Positions 7,669-10,240 of a DNA stretch of 10,240 nt are shown piece after piece. The DNA comes from Methylobacterium sp. (GTDB lineage: Bacteria; Pseudomonadota; Alphaproteobacteria; Rhizobiales; Beijerinckiaceae). The stretch spans positions 1 through 10,240 of the forward strand of contig JADCCH010000191.1 of the NCBI GenBank assembly GCA_020252865.1. Reading direction: 5' to 3'. Every line of letters begins with the position of its first letter. Positions within the stretch are counted from its first letter, which is position 1. Under the pieces are notes generated by a model. It did no database searches. It saw only the letters and a program-made list of their open reading frames with translations, and was not told where the DNA came from. The position numbers and the translations under genes are program-made.

Positions 7669-7716
7669 CCTCGCGGGTCGTGGCGACACGGCCCGCGAGG
7701 GTTTCTTCCTTCATTC
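7669..7716 (+). terminator. 14-bp stem with GCGA tetraloop between dctP and dctQ (attenuating terminator or 3'-end stabiliser)
   Basis: Bases 7669-7682 pair with 7687-7700: nine perfect pairs, one G-U (7678-7691) and four more perfect pairs. They close a GCGA loop at 7683-7686, a GNRA-type stable tetraloop. A pyrimidine-rich tail, GTTTCTTCCTTCATT, follows from 7701. The tail is an imperfect T-run, so partial termination is more likely than complete stop, because dctQ and dctM downstream have no evident promoter of their own. This would give more dctP than dctQM transcript. Structure is certain on paper; the effect is inferred. Confidence 0.65.
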
Positions 7717-7797
7717 CAGACGTGCTTTCACGGGAGAACCCGGCCAAACGCCAGGTTTTGGGAGCGGGTCTGTGCCTATTTCCAGGGAGGTGGTGGC

Positions 7798-8328
7798 ATG
7801 CGCCGCGCACTCGATTCACTCTACAAGCTCTGCGGAGCCTTGGCCGCTGCGGCCATGCTGCTGATTGCGGCGCTGATCCTCGTGCAGGTCTTCCTGCGGT
7901 TCTTCGGCAGCCAGATCAGATCGGCGGATGACATTTCCGGATGGGCGCTGGTGGCGACGATCATCCTCGGCCTCGCCCCCACCTATCGGCACAATGCGCA
8001 TATCCGCGTGACGCTGCTGATCGACCGGTTCGCGCTGGGCACACCGACCCGCGCCATGCTCGAGAAGGCCGTGACGGCCCTTTCGGTCGTTCTCGTCGGC
8101 TGGGCGGCCTATGTCAGCGCCCATTTCGTCTGGGAAAGCTACATCTACAACGAGCTGAACCAGGGCCTTCTTGCGGTTCCCATGTGGATCCCGCAATTCT
8201 TCATGGCCTTTGGCTTCTTCGTCTTTTTCGTCGCTCTGGTGGACGACCTCGTGGTCGATTTCATGGGCGGCACGCAATCGCACCTCGCAGCCGCGGCAGA
8301 CGGCGACGAGATGCCGGTCGAACGCTGA
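7798..8328 (+). CDS. dctQ: TRAP transporter small membrane subunit (DctQ)
   Basis: Small integral membrane protein of 176 residues that pairs with DctM to form the sodium-driven transporter. Four hydrophobic helices are visible at about 11-35, 47-62, 90-112 and 129-152, the standard DctQ topology. The region after the second helix, PTYRHNAHIRVTLLIDR (61-77), carries the family's polar, basic signature with the RHNAHIRV motif. ATG at 7798 follows GGGAGG by 7 nt. The 148-bp gap after dctP holds the stem-loop, while dctM begins only 14 nt after this stop, so dctQ and dctM are surely co-transcribed and probably translationally coupled. Confidence 0.92.
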   Translation: MRRALDSLYKLCGALAAAAMLLIAALILVQVFLRFFGSQIRSADDISGWALVATIILGLAPTYRHNAHIRVTLLIDRFALGTPTRAMLEKAVTALSVVLVGWAAYVSAHFVWESYIYNELNQGLLAVPMWIPQFFMAFGFFVFFVALVDDLVVDFMGGTQSHLAAAADGDEMPVER

Positions 8329-8342
8329 TCCGGGGGCGCATC

Positions 8343-9650
8343 ATGGAGCCTTCAAGCGCATCTCTTCTTCTCATCATCGTGATGTTCATCACGCTGGCTT
8401 GCGGCCTGTGGATCGGGCTCGCGCTCGGCCTTGTGGGCTTCATCAGCTTCGCGGCACTGACCAATTCCGACCCCGCGCTCTCTTTCGGCACGACCGTCTG
8501 GGGCAGCCTCAATTCCTGGACGCTCACCGCCCTGCCGATGTTTATCTTCATGGGCGAGATCCTGTTCCGGTCGAGCCTGTCGGATGACATGTTCAAGGGC
8601 CTCGCACCCTGGATGCAGCGGCTCCCGGGCCGCCTGCTGCACACCAACGTCTTCGGCTGCGGCATCTTCGCGGCGATCTCCGGCTCCTCGGCCGCGACCT
8701 GTGCCACGATCGGCCGCATGACCATCCCGGAACTGAGGAAGCGCGGCTATGACGACATGATGAGCCTCGGCTCGCTTGCGGGCTCCGGCACCCTGGGCCT
8801 GCTCATCCCGCCCTCCATCATCCTGATCGTCTATGGCGTGGCGGCCGAGGTTTCCATCGCGCGGCTCTTCATTGCGGGTGTCATTCCCGGCATCGTGCTG
8901 ATGCTGATCTTCTCGGCGGTGCTGATGGTCTGGGCCATGCTCCAGCCGCGGAAGGTGCCGGAGCGCGATGCGCCGATGACCTTCCTGCAGAAGATGAACG
9001 AGAGCCGCCGGCTTATCCCGGTGGTGGCGCTGATCATCATCGTGCTGGGCTCGATCTATGCCGGTATCGCCACGCCGACCGAGAGCGCGGTGCTGGGCGT
9101 TGTGGGCTCGCTGGTGCTGACGGTCGCGACGGGCCCGTTCTCCTGGAAGATGTTCAATGACAGCGTGATGGGAGCCGTGCGCACCAACACGATGATCGGG
9201 CTCATCCTCGCGGGTGCCGCCTTCCTCACGACCGCCATGGGCTTTTCCGGCCTGCCACGCATCTTCGCGGATTGGGTGAACAGCCTCGGGCTGAGCCAGA
9301 TCGGCCTCATCCTGGCGCTGACGGTGGTCTACATCGTGCTCGGCTGCCTGATCGACGGCATCTCGATGGTGGTTCTCACCGCCGCCGTGGTCCTTCCGGC
9401 CGTGAAGGCCGCAGGCATCGATCTTGTGTGGTTTGGCATCTTCGTGGTGCTGGTGGTGGAAATGGCGCAGATCACCCCGCCCGTGGGTTTCAATCTGTTC
9501 GTCATTCAGGGGCTGACAGGGCGTCCGCTTGGGTATATCGCTCTGGCGGCATTGCCCTTCTTCTTCGCGATGCTGGGCATGGTGGCGATCATGGTGATCT
9601 TCCCCGATCTCGCAACCTGGCTTCCGAACCAGATGCTTGGGCAGAAATGA
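8343..9650 (+). CDS. dctM: TRAP transporter large permease subunit (DctM)
   Basis: The 435-residue transport channel subunit, within the normal 425-440 range, with about a dozen hydrophobic segments. It belongs to the ion transporter superfamily and couples substrate import to the sodium gradient. Typical motifs are GSSAATCATIGRMTIPEL (114-131), GLLIPPSI (152-159), ATPTESAVLGV (243-253) and the C-terminal ITPPVGFNLFVIQG (377-390). These correspond to the helix-breaking, Pro/Gly-rich hairpin regions of the permease. The start is ATG at 8343: protein N-termini of the family begin at this point with a hydrophobic helix, and the open frame upstream runs through dctQ in a different frame with no family similarity. 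The ribosome binding site is modest, a run of G residues at 8331-8335. The stop overlaps an in-frame ATG of the next gene (ATGA at 9647-9650). Confidence 0.94.
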   Translation: MEPSSASLLLIIVMFITLACGLWIGLALGLVGFISFAALTNSDPALSFGTTVWGSLNSWTLTALPMFIFMGEILFRSSLSDDMFKGLAPWMQRLPGRLLHTNVFGCGIFAAISGSSAATCATIGRMTIPELRKRGYDDMMSLGSLAGSGTLGLLIPPSIILIVYGVAAEVSIARLFIAGVIPGIVLMLIFSAVLMVWAMLQPRKVPERDAPMTFLQKMNESRRLIPVVALIIIVLGSIYAGIATPTESAVLGVVGSLVLTVATGPFSWKMFNDSVMGAVRTNTMIGLILAGAAFLTTAMGFSGLPRIFADWVNSLGLSQIGLILALTVVYIVLGCLIDGISMVVLTAAVVLPAVKAAGIDLVWFGIFVVLVVEMAQITPPVGFNLFVIQGLTGRPLGYIALAALPFFFAMLGMVAIMVIFPDLATWLPNQMLGQK

Positions 9651-9670
9651 ATTCGCCGGAGGAGGCCGTC

Positions 9671-10222
9671 ATGTCGAACCGCAAGGAGCCGGATGCCATC
9701 AGCGCCCGCGCTTCCGATCCGCTCGGCCCGATTGTCTCCTCCGCGCATCTTGCCTCGGGCGCGAGCCCCTCGCTTTCGGAATTCGAATTCGGGCTGATCC
9801 TCGTCAGCCACGCCTTCGAACGCTGGATGGTGCGCTGCATGGCCGCCGCCGGCGTGAAGGATGTCTCCGCGCTGGATGTCCTGGTGCTGCACACGGTGAA
9901 CCACCGCGGCCGTTCGAAGAAGCTTGCGGATATCTGCCTCGTTCTGAACGTCGAGGACACGCATACCGTCGCTTATGCCATCAAGAAGCTCGAACGGCTG
10001 AAACTGGTGAAATCCGGCAAGGCGGGCAAGGAAAAGACGGTGATGATCACCGCTGCGGGCGAAGCCGCCTGCCTCACCTATCGCGAAATCCGCGAGGCGC
10101 TGCTGGTGCGCACCATCCGCTCTCTCGGGCTCGAGGAGAGCATGCTTCATGACGTGGCGCAACGCATGCGGGCGCTCTCGGGCCATTATGACCAGGCTGC
10201 CCGCTCGGCGGCGAGCCTCTGA
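9671..10222 (+). CDS. MarR-type winged-helix transcriptional regulator
   Basis: A 183-residue cytoplasmic DNA-binding protein of the MarR-like winged-helix group, probably of the type annotated as predicted MarR-family regulator (COG5631). The winged helix spans about residues 66-131: SALDVLVLHTVNHRGRSKK leads into the helix-turn-helix, the likely recognition helix is EDTHTVAYAIKKLERLKLV (95-113), and the wing is the basic SGKAGKEKTVMIT (115-127). Flanking helices (36-60 and 137-176) would form the dimer interface. ATG at 9671 is chosen because GGAGGAGG (9658-9665) lies 5 nt upstream. An earlier in-frame ATG at 9647 overlaps the dctM stop but has no ribosome binding site and would add only MNSPEEAV. 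As the last gene of the operon it probably autoregulates and controls the divergent 5-oxoprolinase promoter. The effector may be 5-oxoproline or a related acid; this is inference. Confidence 0.88.
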   Translation: MSNRKEPDAISARASDPLGPIVSSAHLASGASPSLSEFEFGLILVSHAFERWMVRCMAAAGVKDVSALDVLVLHTVNHRGRSKKLADICLVLNVEDTHTVAYAIKKLERLKLVKSGKAGKEKTVMITAAGEAACLTYREIREALLVRTIRSLGLEESMLHDVAQRMRALSGHYDQAARSAASL

Positions 10223-10240
10223 TAACCTTCTGGCAAAGAC

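Noticed and set aside
7941..8342. Upstream extension of the dctM frame, which would give a 569-residue protein.
   Set aside because: The extension overlaps dctQ in another frame and has no membrane character or family similarity. The conserved DctM N-terminus begins at 8343.
9272..9670. Upstream extension of the MarR-type regulator frame, which would give a 316-residue protein.
   Set aside because: It is the off-frame translation of the dctM 3' end. A strong GGAGGAGG site places the start at 9671.

Overview
The window is about 10.2 kb of GC-rich bacterial DNA with tightly packed genes and consistent GGAG-type ribosome binding sites. The protein types point to an alphaproteobacterium: a GloA with the C-terminal extension I associate with that class, a soluble globin-coupled chemoreceptor, a TRAP transporter and an ATP-dependent 5-oxoprolinase. 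I cannot name a genus from the sequence alone. Everything seen looks chromosomal. I found no tRNA, rRNA, insertion sequence, phage gene, CRISPR array or replication origin.

Layout. (1) 1-262, plus strand: 3' part of a glyoxalase I gene (gloA), cut by the window edge. (2) 443-1810, minus strand: a soluble methyl-accepting chemotaxis protein with an N-terminal globin sensor. Its 5' leader can fold into a strong hairpin that takes in its own Shine-Dalgarno sequence. (3) 1909-5619, minus strand: a very large gene for ATP-dependent 5-oxoprolinase (fused HyuA and HyuB halves). (4) 5620-5792: an AT-rich divergent control region with two back-to-back promoter candidates sharing one -35 area, overlaid by a 16-bp imperfect palindrome. 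(5) 5793-10222, plus strand: an apparent operon of a DUF1445/YcsI-family protein (putative hydro-lyase, related to D-glutamate cyclase), the three TRAP transporter subunits DctP, DctQ and DctM, and a MarR-type winged-helix regulator.

How the genes may work together. The periplasmic receptor resembles the DctP6/DctP7 subfamily of Bordetella pertussis, which is known to bind pyroglutamate (5-oxoproline). The divergent enzyme opens 5-oxoproline to glutamate using ATP. The DUF1445 protein belongs to the family of mammalian D-glutamate cyclase, which interconverts D-glutamate and 5-oxo-D-proline. The simplest reading is a self-contained uptake, catabolism and regulation module for 5-oxoproline and possibly D-glutamate, controlled by the MarR-like protein at the divergent promoter. 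The substrate assignment is inference. The gene layout and family assignments are direct.

The least ordinary signals are in the RNA. There are perfect or near-perfect stem-loops on both sides of dctP, including a 14-bp stem with a GCGA tetraloop before dctQ. There is also the hairpin over the chemoreceptor start. The 5-oxoprolinase gene carries an extra hairpin-rich in-frame segment of about 30 codons.
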